From RGIG7300 sp045649645 (GTDB lineage: Bacteria > Bacillota > Clostridia > Oscillospirales > CAG-272): a DNA stretch of 9,907 nucleotides. Position 1 is the first letter of the stretch. Each line of letters begins with the position of its first letter. A program made the position numbers and the translations under genes. Positions 1 through 5,966 of this stretch are shown here, in pieces. The stretch spans positions 1 through 9,907 of the forward strand of contig JAZRQH010000095.1 in NCBI GenBank assembly GCA_045649645.1, given 5' to 3'. Below the pieces are notes generated by a model. It saw nothing but the letters and a program-made list of their open reading frames with translations, made no database searches and was not told where the DNA came from.

Positions 1-12
1 AGGAGGAAAAAC

Positions 13-3000
13 ATGAAAAACTTCAAGAGAGTTCTTTCGGTTCTTCTTGTATGCGCGATGATCGTTCCCATGGGCATCTTCGCATCTGCAGAGACTCCCG
101 AGCTTACCAACTGGAACACCATGGCAGGTAAGTATTCGGCATCCACTCATGCAATCATCGCTCCCAAGAGCAATGATTACAAGATCAAGACCGACGGCTT
201 CACATTCGCAGAAAACGAACAGGGCGGCGTGTCCGTTCACACAGCGACCTACGCTGAGTTTGCAGGTGCATACGGTGCTTCCGCTGTCACCTCCAAGAAG
301 ACCACTCCTCTGGACGGTCTTACCGTAGTTATCGAGCCCGATCAGTTCGATTTCACCATCGACTCCAATAACTCCTCTAACAGCCTTTGTGTTCTTTGGA
401 GTGAGGATCCCATCACTGAGCTTGCAGGCTTCAACGAAGCATCCAAGAGCTACGACACAGGTCTTTCCGACGCAGTTAAGGCGTACGCAAACGGCCTTCG
501 TCACCTTATCCCCATAACCGAGGGCGCTACTCCCGGTGTTCCTGCTTCCAAGGCAGATACCACCAACGGTCAGGCTCTCTACATCTCCGTTTCCAACAGC
601 TTCGGCGAGTATGACGGCTCCAAGACCGCTTCCAACGTAAACATCGTTTACTACGACGGTTCCTACATCAACCAGAACGACGGCCACCCCGGCTACCGCT
701 GGTCCTTTACCGCAAGAAACAATCCCCAGACCGCTCTGGGTGACTCCTCCGGTATCTCCTCCAGATACATGGAGATCGACCTTACCTACGGTCTCGTTGT
801 TAACGTAAGAGCTGATGAAACCCACGGTTACATCGTTAACGTTAACGGTACAGACTACTACAAGGGTAAGAGAGGCGAAGGCGACGACATCAACACTCCC
901 GTTATCGGCTTCTATCCCGATGCGCTTGTTGACGGTACCAGCCATCCCGCACTTACAAACGAGGACTATGCTACCAAGACCGAGAGATACCTCAACTCCA
1001 TGACCTATGCGAGAAATGACGTTGACCTCACAGGTCTTAAGAGCGCAGGCGAGGGTTACCTCACCGTAGGTGCGGTTTCCATCAAGGACCAGTACCTCCC
1101 CGACCACGCTTGTGATTACACTGTTTCTTACATCAACACCATTCCCGCAGCACAGTGGAACGGCGAAGTATTCCCCGTAGGCCATGAGCACGAATATGAC
1201 ACCGAGACTATCGACGCTACCTGTACCGAGGACGGTGCAAAGGTATTCCGTTGCGGTTGCGGTAACGTATACTCCGAGCGTATCGCGGCTCTCGGCCATG
1301 ATATGATCCTCGACGAAGAGAAGTCCTACGATCCTACATGTACCAAGAAGGGTAGAGCTGTTAAGGACTGCTCCAGATGTGATCACCACACCGACGTTTG
1401 GGTAAACGAGCTTGGTCACAATATGGATGACTGGTACGTATCCCAGGTTGCTACTCCCGATGCAGCAGGTACCAAGTCCCGCGACTGTATAAGATGTGAC
1501 TACGTTGAGTCCAAGGGCTACGCGTTCACAGGTGTTGACAACGTATATGAGGATTGGGAAATCACCGCTACCAACGGTATGACCGCTGTTGTAGGCGAGG
1601 ATGAGCCCATGGTTGACGCTGAGATAGGCGAGGACGGTTCTATCCTTGTTAAGGATTACTCCCTCATGACCGGTCTTAACGCTTCCTACAACACCGTAAC
1701 CAAGGCTATCAACAAGAACAAGACCTCTCTTAACGGCTTCAGCGCAACCGTTACCCCCGTTGCTCTCAACGAGAACTTCCCCGATCAGTATCCCGAAACT
1801 CTCAGCTTCGCTCTTACTAACGCATATGACAAGTACAACTATGCTACCGAGTACGCAGCAGGTAATGCAACCAAGAACAGCCCTGAGTACTATGGCGGTA
1901 TCCGTGCCGATGAGGTTTACCGTTACGGTAACATCTGGGGCGCACCCCTTCAGACGGATATTCTCAAGGAGCATACCGTTTCCTTTACTCTTATGGATTA
2001 TCTGCCTCTTAACGGCACACCCATCGGTGCTGATAACGACGGCTACTACGATATCGTATTCTGGTCTGTAAGAAGTGGCGGTAACCACTGGACAGACAAG
2101 TATGTTCGTCTCGATCTCCCGATCAAGATGGGCGATCCTATCAACTTTGAGCTCTACTACGAGTATGACGAGAGCACAGGTAACACATCTCTTACAGCAT
2201 GCTTCAACGTAGACTGGGATATGGATGCTAACTACTTCGGTATGGGCGACGTTGTAAACAGCCAGTCCGGCGATGCTATCTACAACTTCGTTATAGCAGC
2301 ATACAGCCCTATCGTTGCTAATCCCGAGAACTCCGCTGAGAGTCTCTCCGCGTCCTCCTTCGTTATCAACTCTATCTGCGGCGAGTCTGCAGTTGAGTTC
2401 GACGGCTACGCAATGTCCACCAAGTGGAATGAGGACTACACCGAGCTTCTTCCCCTTGATCCTCCTCACACTCACGAGGACGTAACCGGCAATAAGTGGG
2501 TTGCTACAAAGGCAGCTACATGTACCGAAGACGGCGAGCAGGCTAAGTTCTGTACTCTCTGCGGTGAGGTTGTACTTACCGAGGCAGTTGCGGCTAACGG
2601 CGCTCATACTCCCGTTGAGAGCTGGACACTTGTAAAAGAGCCCGAATACTTTGAAAAGGGTGTTGAGGCACTTGCTTGTGCAGAGTGCGGCGAGGTTATC
2701 GAGACCCGTGAGACCGATTACAAGATTTACGTAAATCCTTTTGACGATGTTAAGGACAATCACTGGTTTGCAGCATCCGTTGCATACTGCGTAAAGCGCG
2801 GCTATGCTTCCGGTATGACCGAGAATACCTTTGTTCCCAACGGCAACCTTACCAGAGCACAGTTCCTTACTCTCCTTGCTAAGCTTGACGGCGTTGATCT
2901 CACACAGTATGACGAGACTGATGCAGGCTTTGAGGACGTTAAGGTAGCTCACTGGTACAACGAGGTTGTATGCTGGGCTGTAGAGCAGGGCATTACCAGC

Positions 3001-3309
3001 GGTCTTTCCGCAACAAAGTTCGGTCCTAACAACAACGTAACCAGAGCACAGGTTGCAAGATTCTTCTACGTATATTCCGAGAAGAACGGCATCAACGTTG
3101 AGGGCAGAGAAGACCTCACCGTATTCCCTGACGTAGCTAAGGTTGCAGACTGGGCTAAGACTCCTATGGAATGGGCAGTTGCAGCAGGCCTTATCTCCGG
3201 TACCTCCAAGGAAGGCAAGACATATCTTGATCCTAACGGTACAGCTACCAGAGCACAGGCTACAGTAATGTTCAAGGGCTTTGATGACTTCAGAGGTCTT
3301 AACGGCTAA
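13..3309 (+). CDS. Secreted SLH-domain surface protein with duplicated modules and Cys-rich repeats
   Basis: This is a cell-envelope protein whose ligand or enzymatic role I do not recognise. Translation starts at an ATG six bases after AGGAGG (1-6). A Lys-containing N terminus, a hydrophobic stretch (residues 7-24) and an A-S-A/E site near residue 26 form a typical signal peptide. Residues about 31-365 and 505-800 are two large modules that look related to each other. Each is followed by Cys-rich repeats with TCT-(E/K)-(D/K)-G, C-x(1-2)-C and GH motifs (residues 391-496 and 819-900). The C terminus (residues 909-1090) carries three SLH domains, each ending in a TRAQ motif (947, 1010, 1079). 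In known families SLH domains bind secondary cell wall polymer, so the protein should sit non-covalently on the wall with its modules outward. Lys is almost always AAG and codon choice is strongly biased, which suggests high expression. I see no catalytic motif; a binding or structural role is inference. Confidence 0.9.
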   Translation: MKNFKRVLSVLLVCAMIVPMGIFASAETPELTNWNTMAGKYSASTHAIIAPKSNDYKIKTDGFTFAENEQGGVSVHTATYAEFAGAYGASAVTSKKTTPLDGLTVVIEPDQFDFTIDSNNSSNSLCVLWSEDPITELAGFNEASKSYDTGLSDAVKAYANGLRHLIPITEGATPGVPASKADTTNGQALYISVSNSFGEYDGSKTASNVNIVYYDGSYINQNDGHPGYRWSFTARNNPQTALGDSSGISSRYMEIDLTYGLVVNVRADETHGYIVNVNGTDYYKGKRGEGDDINTPVIGFYPDALVDGTSHPALTNEDYATKTERYLNSMTYARNDVDLTGLKSAGEGYLTVGAVSIKDQYLPDHACDYTVSYINTIPAAQWNGEVFPVGHEHEYDTETIDATCTEDGAKVFRCGCGNVYSERIAALGHDMILDEEKSYDPTCTKKGRAVKDCSRCDHHTDVWVNELGHNMDDWYVSQVATPDAAGTKSRDCIRCDYVESKGYAFTGVDNVYEDWEITATNGMTAVVGEDEPMVDAEIGEDGSILVKDYSLMTGLNASYNTVTKAINKNKTSLNGFSATVTPVALNENFPDQYPETLSFALTNAYDKYNYATEYAAGNATKNSPEYYGGIRADEVYRYGNIWGAPLQTDILKEHTVSFTLMDYLPLNGTPIGADNDGYYDIVFWSVRSGGNHWTDKYVRLDLPIKMGDPINFELYYEYDESTGNTSLTACFNVDWDMDANYFGMGDVVNSQSGDAIYNFVIAAYSPIVANPENSAESLSASSFVINSICGESAVEFDGYAMSTKWNEDYTELLPLDPPHTHEDVTGNKWVATKAATCTEDGEQAKFCTLCGEVVLTEAVAANGAHTPVESWTLVKEPEYFEKGVEALACAECGEVIETRETDYKIYVNPFDDVKDNHWFAASVAYCVKRGYASGMTENTFVPNGNLTRAQFLTLLAKLDGVDLTQYDETDAGFEDVKVAHWYNEVVCWAVEQGITSGLSATKFGPNNNVTRAQVARFFYVYSEKNGINVEGREDLTVFPDVAKVADWAKTPMEWAVAAGLISGTSKEGKTYLDPNGTATRAQATVMFKGFDDFRGLNG
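103..1107 (+). other. N-terminal large module (copy A) of the SLH protein
   Basis: Residues about 31-365 form a beta-rich-looking module of unknown family, rich in Tyr, Asn, Asp and Gly. Landmarks recur in the second module: a Lys/Thr-rich stretch then L-D-G-L-T-V-V (about 95-106), matched by a Lys-rich stretch then L-N-G-F-S-A-T (573-579), and R-Y-M-E-I-D-L (251-257), matched by K-Y-V-R-L-D-L (696-702). A concanavalin-like or carbohydrate-binding fold is possible but not shown. Boundaries are approximate. Confidence 0.45.
1183..1500 (+). repeat. Cys-rich repeat block 1 (three units)
   Basis: Residues 391-496 hold three tandem degenerate units. Unit 1 has H391/H393, C404, C414-x-C416 and GH at 428-429. 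Unit 2 has C443, C453-x2-C456 and GH at 468-469. Unit 3 has only C492-x2-C495. The unit consensus is roughly a Thr-Cys-Thr-x-x-Gly turn, a CxxC pair and a closing Gly-His. Similar repeats are common in surface proteins of gut Clostridia. The Cys/His spacing would allow metal binding or disulfides, but that is inference. Confidence 0.75.
1525..2412 (+). other. Second large module (copy B) of the SLH protein
   Basis: Residues about 505-800 appear to be a diverged copy of the N-terminal module, about 300 residues long. The order of landmarks is the same: a glycine-containing N-terminal part, a Lys-rich stretch then L-N-G-F-S, a hydrophobic strand (594-601), the R-L-D-L strand near 699, then a closing hydrophobic strand before the next Cys-rich block. 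Identity is low by eye, so homology is likely rather than certain. Confidence 0.45.
2467..2712 (+). repeat. Cys-rich repeat block 2 (two units)
   Basis: Residues 819-900 hold two more units of the repeat seen at 1183-1500. Unit 4 has H819/H821, C837 in a Thr-Cys-Thr-Glu-Asp-Gly turn, C847-x2-C850 and a closing His at 865. Unit 5 lacks the first Cys and keeps C889-x2-C892. The block links the second large module to the SLH region. Confidence 0.72.
2737..3282 (+). other. Three C-terminal SLH domains
   Basis: Residues 909-1090 contain three S-layer homology domains. Each has an F/W-x-D-V-x-x-x-H/D-W-type opening (F910-D-D-V, F973-E-D-V, F1038-P-D-V), an alanine-rich helix leading to a Gly-(hydrophobic)-x-S-G turn (934, 996, 1062), and a T-R-A-Q helix start (947, 1010, 1079). 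The trio is the usual set for docking to pyruvylated or otherwise modified secondary cell wall polymer. Confidence 0.93.
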
Positions 3310-3325
3310 TAATAACTAAATCCAG

Positions 3326-3360
3326 AGACGGCTTGGAGGTAACTCCGGGCCGTCTTTATT
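3326..3360 (+). terminator. Intrinsic terminator of the SLH gene
   Basis: AGACGGC (3326-3332) pairs with GCCGTCT (3349-3355). The stem continues through two G-U pairs into GGAG/CTCC with a GTAA loop, giving about 13 pairs. It is followed by a T-rich run (TTTATTTAT) and lies 17 bases after the stop codon. Confidence 0.85.
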
Positions 3361-3382
3361 TATAAAAATTCAATTTTAGGAC

Positions 3383-3411
3383 TTGTATATTTTACATAAA
3401 GATGATATAAT
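3383..3411 (+). promoter_or_regulatory. Sigma-A-type promoter for the CBM9-like gene
   Basis: TTGTAT (3383-3388) and a perfect TATAAT (3406-3411) are separated by exactly 17 bases. Transcription would start near 3418, giving a leader of about 38 bases that contains GGAGGA (3442-3447), eight bases before the ATG. With the terminator just upstream, this suggests a monocistronic unit separate from the SLH gene. Confidence 0.75.
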
Positions 3412-3455
3412 ATAGGAAGTTAAATTTCGAATCAAATTCACGGAGGAAACAAACT

Positions 3456-4616
3456 ATGAAGAAGACGATCGTATGCATGCTCATCGCAGTTATGCTCGTA
3501 CTTTCATCTGTAACAGTTCTTGCTTACGACGAGAGCGCACTTACCACCTACCTCTATGCTGAAAACAACGAGGTTGGTTCTCTTGTAGCTAAGAACAACA
3601 CACCCACTATCGACGGCAATATCTCCACAGGCGAGGGTTGGTCTGATGCTAAGGTTATTGACTACACCAATATGCCTACCCTTTGGGCTTCTTCCAGCCG
3701 TTGTATCATCACAGGTAACGTATACTTTGCTTGGGACACAAACGGTCTCTACGTTGCTGCTGACATCGCAGATCCCACCATGGTTCTCTCCAAGGGCGAG
3801 GGCGAGCCTGATGACTCCGGCATGAACGAGTACGGATATGACGGCGACGTTCTTGTTATCGGTATCGACCCCGTTGCAGCTTGCTTCGATGCAGGTATGG
3901 TATCTAACGAGGACTTCACCGCTTGGTACTGCATGAGCCTTCTTGAGGGCGGTGCGTTCAAGGTTTACCGTTCTCACGTAAACGATGCTGATATCACCGA
4001 TACAGTAACTGGTGCTGCTAAGACCACAACTACAGGTTGGGCTCTCGAGTGCATGATTCCCTGGGACACCATCATTGAGGATACTATGGTAGCTTCCATG
4101 GGTGACGTTCAGCTCACCGCTGAGGAGATCACCACTGCAGGCGCAATCAGCAACGTAGGTATTATGTACATGGACCGCGCTATTATGGGCGAGGACGTTA
4201 AGGTATTCGCTTCCAGCTCTGATGAGACTCCCGAGGGCGAGATCTTCACACTTTCCAGAAACGTATCCGTACCCCTTGTACACGCTGACGGTCAGGGTTG
4301 GGGCTCCGGTACATCAGCTCTGCGTTCCTACGGTCTTAAGCTCGCTATGGGTGACGCTACAGGCTATGCTCCCGAGACTACTACGGTAGCTACCGAGGAG
4401 ACCACTACTGAAGCTCCCGAGACCACCACCGCAGACACCGAAGAAGAGGAAGAGGACACCACAAAGAAGGATACCGTAAGATACGGTGATGATGACGAGG
4501 ACACCACCACTACAGGTGAGGGCGGTTCCAACATTGGTCTTATCATCGGTATCGTAGCAGCAGTTGTAGTAGTTGCAGCGGTTGTTGTGGTAATTATTAT
4601 CAAGAAAAAGAAGTAA
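3456..4616 (+). CDS. Secreted, tail-anchored protein with CBM9/DOMON-like domain
   Basis: This predicted surface protein of 386 residues has a signal peptide (residues 1-23, ending V-L-A). Residues about 48-300 resemble a family 9 carbohydrate-binding (DOMON-like) domain: P-T-I-D-G-N opening (50-55), G-W-S-D-A (61-65), G-L-Y-V-A-A-D-I-x-D-P (97-107), a G-D-V-L-V-I-x-I-D strand (130-138), and W-A-L-E-C-M-I-P-W (195-203). Then comes a Thr/Glu/Asp stalk (about 307-355), a Gly/Val/Ala membrane helix (about 358-382) and four terminal lysines. There is no LPxTG, so it should be held in the membrane with the domain outward. Sugar or polysaccharide binding is inferred from the family; no catalytic residues are evident. 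GGAGGA lies eight bases before the ATG. Strong codon bias like that of the upstream SLH gene suggests high expression. Confidence 0.85.
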   Translation: MKKTIVCMLIAVMLVLSSVTVLAYDESALTTYLYAENNEVGSLVAKNNTPTIDGNISTGEGWSDAKVIDYTNMPTLWASSSRCIITGNVYFAWDTNGLYVAADIADPTMVLSKGEGEPDDSGMNEYGYDGDVLVIGIDPVAACFDAGMVSNEDFTAWYCMSLLEGGAFKVYRSHVNDADITDTVTGAAKTTTTGWALECMIPWDTIIEDTMVASMGDVQLTAEEITTAGAISNVGIMYMDRAIMGEDVKVFASSSDETPEGEIFTLSRNVSVPLVHADGQGWGSGTSALRSYGLKLAMGDATGYAPETTTVATEETTTEAPETTTADTEEEEEDTTKKDTVRYGDDDEDTTTTGEGGSNIGLIIGIVAAVVVVAAVVVVIIIKKKK

Positions 4617-4622
4617 GATCAT

Positions 4623-4669
4623 AACATAGAAAAAGACTTTGTCGTTTGACAAAGTCTTTTTTCTATGTT
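4623..4669 (+). terminator. Long hairpin terminator after the CBM9-like gene
   Basis: AACATAG (4623-4629) pairs with CTATGTT (4663-4669), and the inner arm AAAGACTTTGTC (4632-4643) pairs with GACAAAGTCTTT (4648-4659) around a GTTT loop. The stem is about 21 pairs with a single-base bulge in the A/T run. The six-T run (4657-4662) lies inside the hairpin's right arm. It begins seven bases after the stop codon. Confidence 0.85.
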
Positions 4670-4674
4670 ATTAT
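4646..4674 (+). promoter_or_regulatory. Promoter of the HIT gene, nested in the upstream terminator
   Basis: A perfect -35 TTGACA (4646-4651) sits in the loop and right arm of the preceding terminator hairpin. Exactly 17 bases later is TATTAT (4669-4674), beginning on the last base of the hairpin. The predicted start near 4681 leaves a leader of about 24 bases, containing AAGGAG (4691-4696) eight bases before the ATG. Consensus quality and spacing are very good. Confidence 0.8.
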
Positions 4675-4704
4675 ATAGATATCAAAACTTAAGGAGATAT
4701 AATT

Positions 4705-5043
4705 ATGGATTGCTTATTCTGTAAAATAATCGAGGGCTCTATCCCCTCTAAAAAGGCTTATGAGGACGATAAGATATTCGCCTTCTATGATATTGCGCCC
4801 CAGGCCCCCGTGCATATACTGGTCATTCCTAAAGCTCATATGGCATCTATGGATGATGTAAGCGCAGACAACTCCGACGTCGTGGCTCATATCTTTACCA
4901 AGATCCCCGAGATAGCAAAGGAAGCAGGAATAGTAAATGGCTACCGAGTTGTTTCCAACTGCGGTGACGATGCCTGCCAGACTGTAAAGCATCTTCATTT
5001 CCATATTCTCGGCGGAGCTCAGTTACAGGGTCAGATGTGCTGA
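4705..5043 (+). CDS. hinT: HIT family (HinT-like) nucleotide-binding protein
   Basis: This is a small cytoplasmic histidine-triad protein of 112 residues, the usual length for the HinT group, whose members hydrolyse purine nucleoside phosphoramidates and aminoacyl-adenylates. The N terminus D-C-L-F-C-K-I-I (2-9) is typical, with C3 and C6 able to contribute to the zinc site found in many bacterial members. The signature H96-L-H98-F-H100 is followed by I-L-G-G. By analogy with human HINT1 the middle histidine (H98) would be the nucleophile. N85 and Q92-T-V are in their expected places. A Gly common just before Q-T-V is replaced by Cys (C91), and another Cys is at 86. The gene has its own promoter and a two-way terminator, so it looks monocistronic. 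The physiological substrate is unknown, and assignment to hinT rather than another HIT subgroup rests on length and motif only. Confidence 0.93.
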   Translation: MDCLFCKIIEGSIPSKKAYEDDKIFAFYDIAPQAPVHILVIPKAHMASMDDVSADNSDVVAHIFTKIPEIAKEAGIVNGYRVVSNCGDDACQTVKHLHFHILGGAQLQGQMC

Positions 5044-5061
5044 CCGTAATGATGAATAACA

Positions 5062-5091
5062 AAAAATAACGACTGTACAGTCGTTATTTTT
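5062..5091. terminator. Two-way terminator: perfect 30-base palindrome
   Basis: Arms of 15 bases (AAAAATAACGACTGT, 5062-5076, and its exact complement, 5077-5091) form a perfect palindrome. As RNA it gives a stem of about 13 pairs with a four-base loop. The T-rich flank serves either direction (TTATTTTTATTATT on plus; GTTATTTTTTGTTATT on minus). It lies between the stops of two convergent genes, one base beyond the minus-strand stop. Confidence 0.88.
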
Positions 5092-5092
5092 A

Positions 5093-5746
5093 TTATTCGT
5101 TAATAGCTTTCTTCTTGCCCTTCAGCTTACTTACCAGCTTCTTGCTTGTGAACTTAAGCTGTGACCACATTATGATTATTATCTGTCCGGGTATACCCAC
5201 CACAGCCAGCAACAGTATATTGACATCGCAGGATAAGAATGTGAGTATGAGGGCTGCCAGAAGCGACCACATAAGAAGGGAAATGTATATAAAGTTGAAT
5301 CTTGTGTTGAACCACATGGTGTTGAACACGATGAGTATGACTGCACATATGGGCAGTGCGTACAGGAAGCAGAGAAAATGCCAGTATCTGAAGCCCATTG
5401 CCATATTCATTATAACGTAGGCAAAGGTGGATACCAGAAGCACCAGAAACAGCGACATTACAGTAATGATAACTCTGTTCTTGGTAAGGGTCTTTATATC
5501 GCTTTCCACAAGCTCTGAGGGCGGAGTTCTTTCCTCGGATATAAGGTAGTCTACCGTTACGTCAAAGATATCTGCAATCTCGCTGAGTACAGTCACGTCA
5601 GGGATAGATTCTCCTCTTTCCCACTTGGAAACAGCTTTATCCGAATAGTTCAGCTTTTCTGCCAGCTCTGCCTGAGTGATGTCGTTTGCACGGCGAAGCT
5701 CGGCTATGTTTTTTGCCACAATAGGCTTTAAGTCTTTGATAATCAT
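5093..5746 (-). CDS. XRE-family HTH regulator with four membrane helices
   Basis: This 217-residue protein joins a Cro/C1-type DNA-binding domain to a membrane domain. Residues about 8-62 are the HTH: A-K-N-I-A-E-L-R (11-18), T-Q-A-E-L-A-E-K-L (24-32), S-D-K-A-V-S-K-W-E-R-G (35-45), then P-D-V-T-V-L-x-x-I-A-D-I-F (49-61). Four hydrophobic helices follow at about 92-113, 122-142, 152-172 and 175-194, and the tail is Lys-rich (202-213), consistent with cytosolic ends. The frame stays open to an ATG at 5833, but that codon lies inside the predicted promoter, upstream of the transcript start. I therefore choose the ATG at 5746, just before the HTH; GTG codons at 5749 and 5752 are alternatives. 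The site before it (GGTGGTG) is a poor and very close ribosome binding site. Targets are unknown; autoregulation or control of divergent fakB-fakA is inference. Confidence 0.85.
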   Translation of the reverse strand: MIIKDLKPIVAKNIAELRRANDITQAELAEKLNYSDKAVSKWERGESIPDVTVLSEIADIFDVTVDYLISEERTPPSELVESDIKTLTKNRVIITVMSLFLVLLVSTFAYVIMNMAMGFRYWHFLCFLYALPICAVILIVFNTMWFNTRFNFIYISLLMWSLLAALILTFLSCDVNILLLAVVGIPGQIIIIMWSQLKFTSKKLVSKLKGKKKAINE

Positions 5747-5815
5747 CACCACCGAAAATAGAATAGGTCTACCGCTTGAAAATCGGTTACTTTCAAAATC
5801 ACTGTTATTACCCCT

Positions 5816-5844
5816 ATTATAGCATACTTTCATACCAATTGCAA
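5816..5844 (-). promoter_or_regulatory. Promoter for the XRE membrane regulator
   Basis: On the minus strand, TTGCAA (5844-5839) and a perfect TATAAT (5821-5816) are 17 bases apart. The start would fall near 5809, giving a leader of about 60 bases to the ATG at 5746. This placement excludes the upstream in-frame ATG at 5833, which lies in the spacer. Confidence 0.75.
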
Positions 5845-5860
5845 GTAGTATTTACAAGGG

Positions 5861-5906
5861 ATTCTACTGTGGGTAGAGAGATTTTTGCGGGACTCTACTA
5901 CGGGTT
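5861..5906 (+). repeat. Imperfect direct repeats in the divergent intergenic region
   Basis: ATTCTACTGTGGGTA (5861-5875) and ACTCTACTACGGGTT (5892-5906) match at 11 of 15 positions and start 31 bases apart, about three helical turns. The first copy also contains a small inverted repeat, TCTAC and GTAGA with five bases between (5863-5877). An inverted AGTAGTA (5845-5851) abuts the minus-strand -35 box. They are operator-like, but the cognate protein is unknown. Confidence 0.45.
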
Positions 5907-5931
5907 TTTTGGTTGTATAGACGGTATATAC

Positions 5932-5949
5932 AATAGTTTCGTGACTATT
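5932..5949 (+). promoter_or_regulatory. Candidate operator: dyad upstream of fakB
   Basis: AATAGTTTCGTGACTATT has six-base inverted arms (AATAGT / ACTATT) around a six-base spacer. It ends 17 bases before the first TATAAT box of the fakB promoter and so covers the place where a -35 element would be. No good -35 match is present there, which would fit activator binding or repressor occlusion. Function is inferred from position only. Confidence 0.4.
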
Positions 5950-5966
5950 TGGGCGAAATAAGGTAT

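Noticed and set aside
3311..3455. Riboswitch or small RNA in the gap after the SLH gene
   Set aside because: The gap is filled by a terminator, a promoter and a leader of about 38 bases, too short for a structured switch.
3504..4283. 259-codon open frame on the minus strand inside the CBM9-like gene
   Set aside because: It lies fully antisense to a well-supported secreted protein, has no ribosome site or family resemblance, and arises from the biased codon use of the real gene.
4372..4520. ACC/GAG-rich low-complexity stretch, considered as a DNA tandem repeat
   Set aside because: It encodes the Thr/Glu/Asp stalk in frame with varied codons and no fixed nucleotide unit, so it is protein low complexity rather than a DNA repeat array.
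4525..4613. LPxTG sortase signal at the end of the CBM9-like protein
   Set aside because: The hydrophobic segment and Lys tail resemble a sortase signal, but no LPxTG or variant precedes them, so a plain membrane anchor is preferred.
5851..5906. PhoP box or BlaI/CopY-type operator in the divergent region
   Set aside because: There is a single TTTACA and no repeats at the 11-base period of PhoP boxes, and the TCTACT dyads lack the TACA-x2-TGTA core of BlaI/CopY sites.
5776..5961. 61-codon plus-strand frame across the divergent intergenic region
   Set aside because: It overlaps the minus-strand promoter and the repeats, has no ribosome site and no recognisable protein features.
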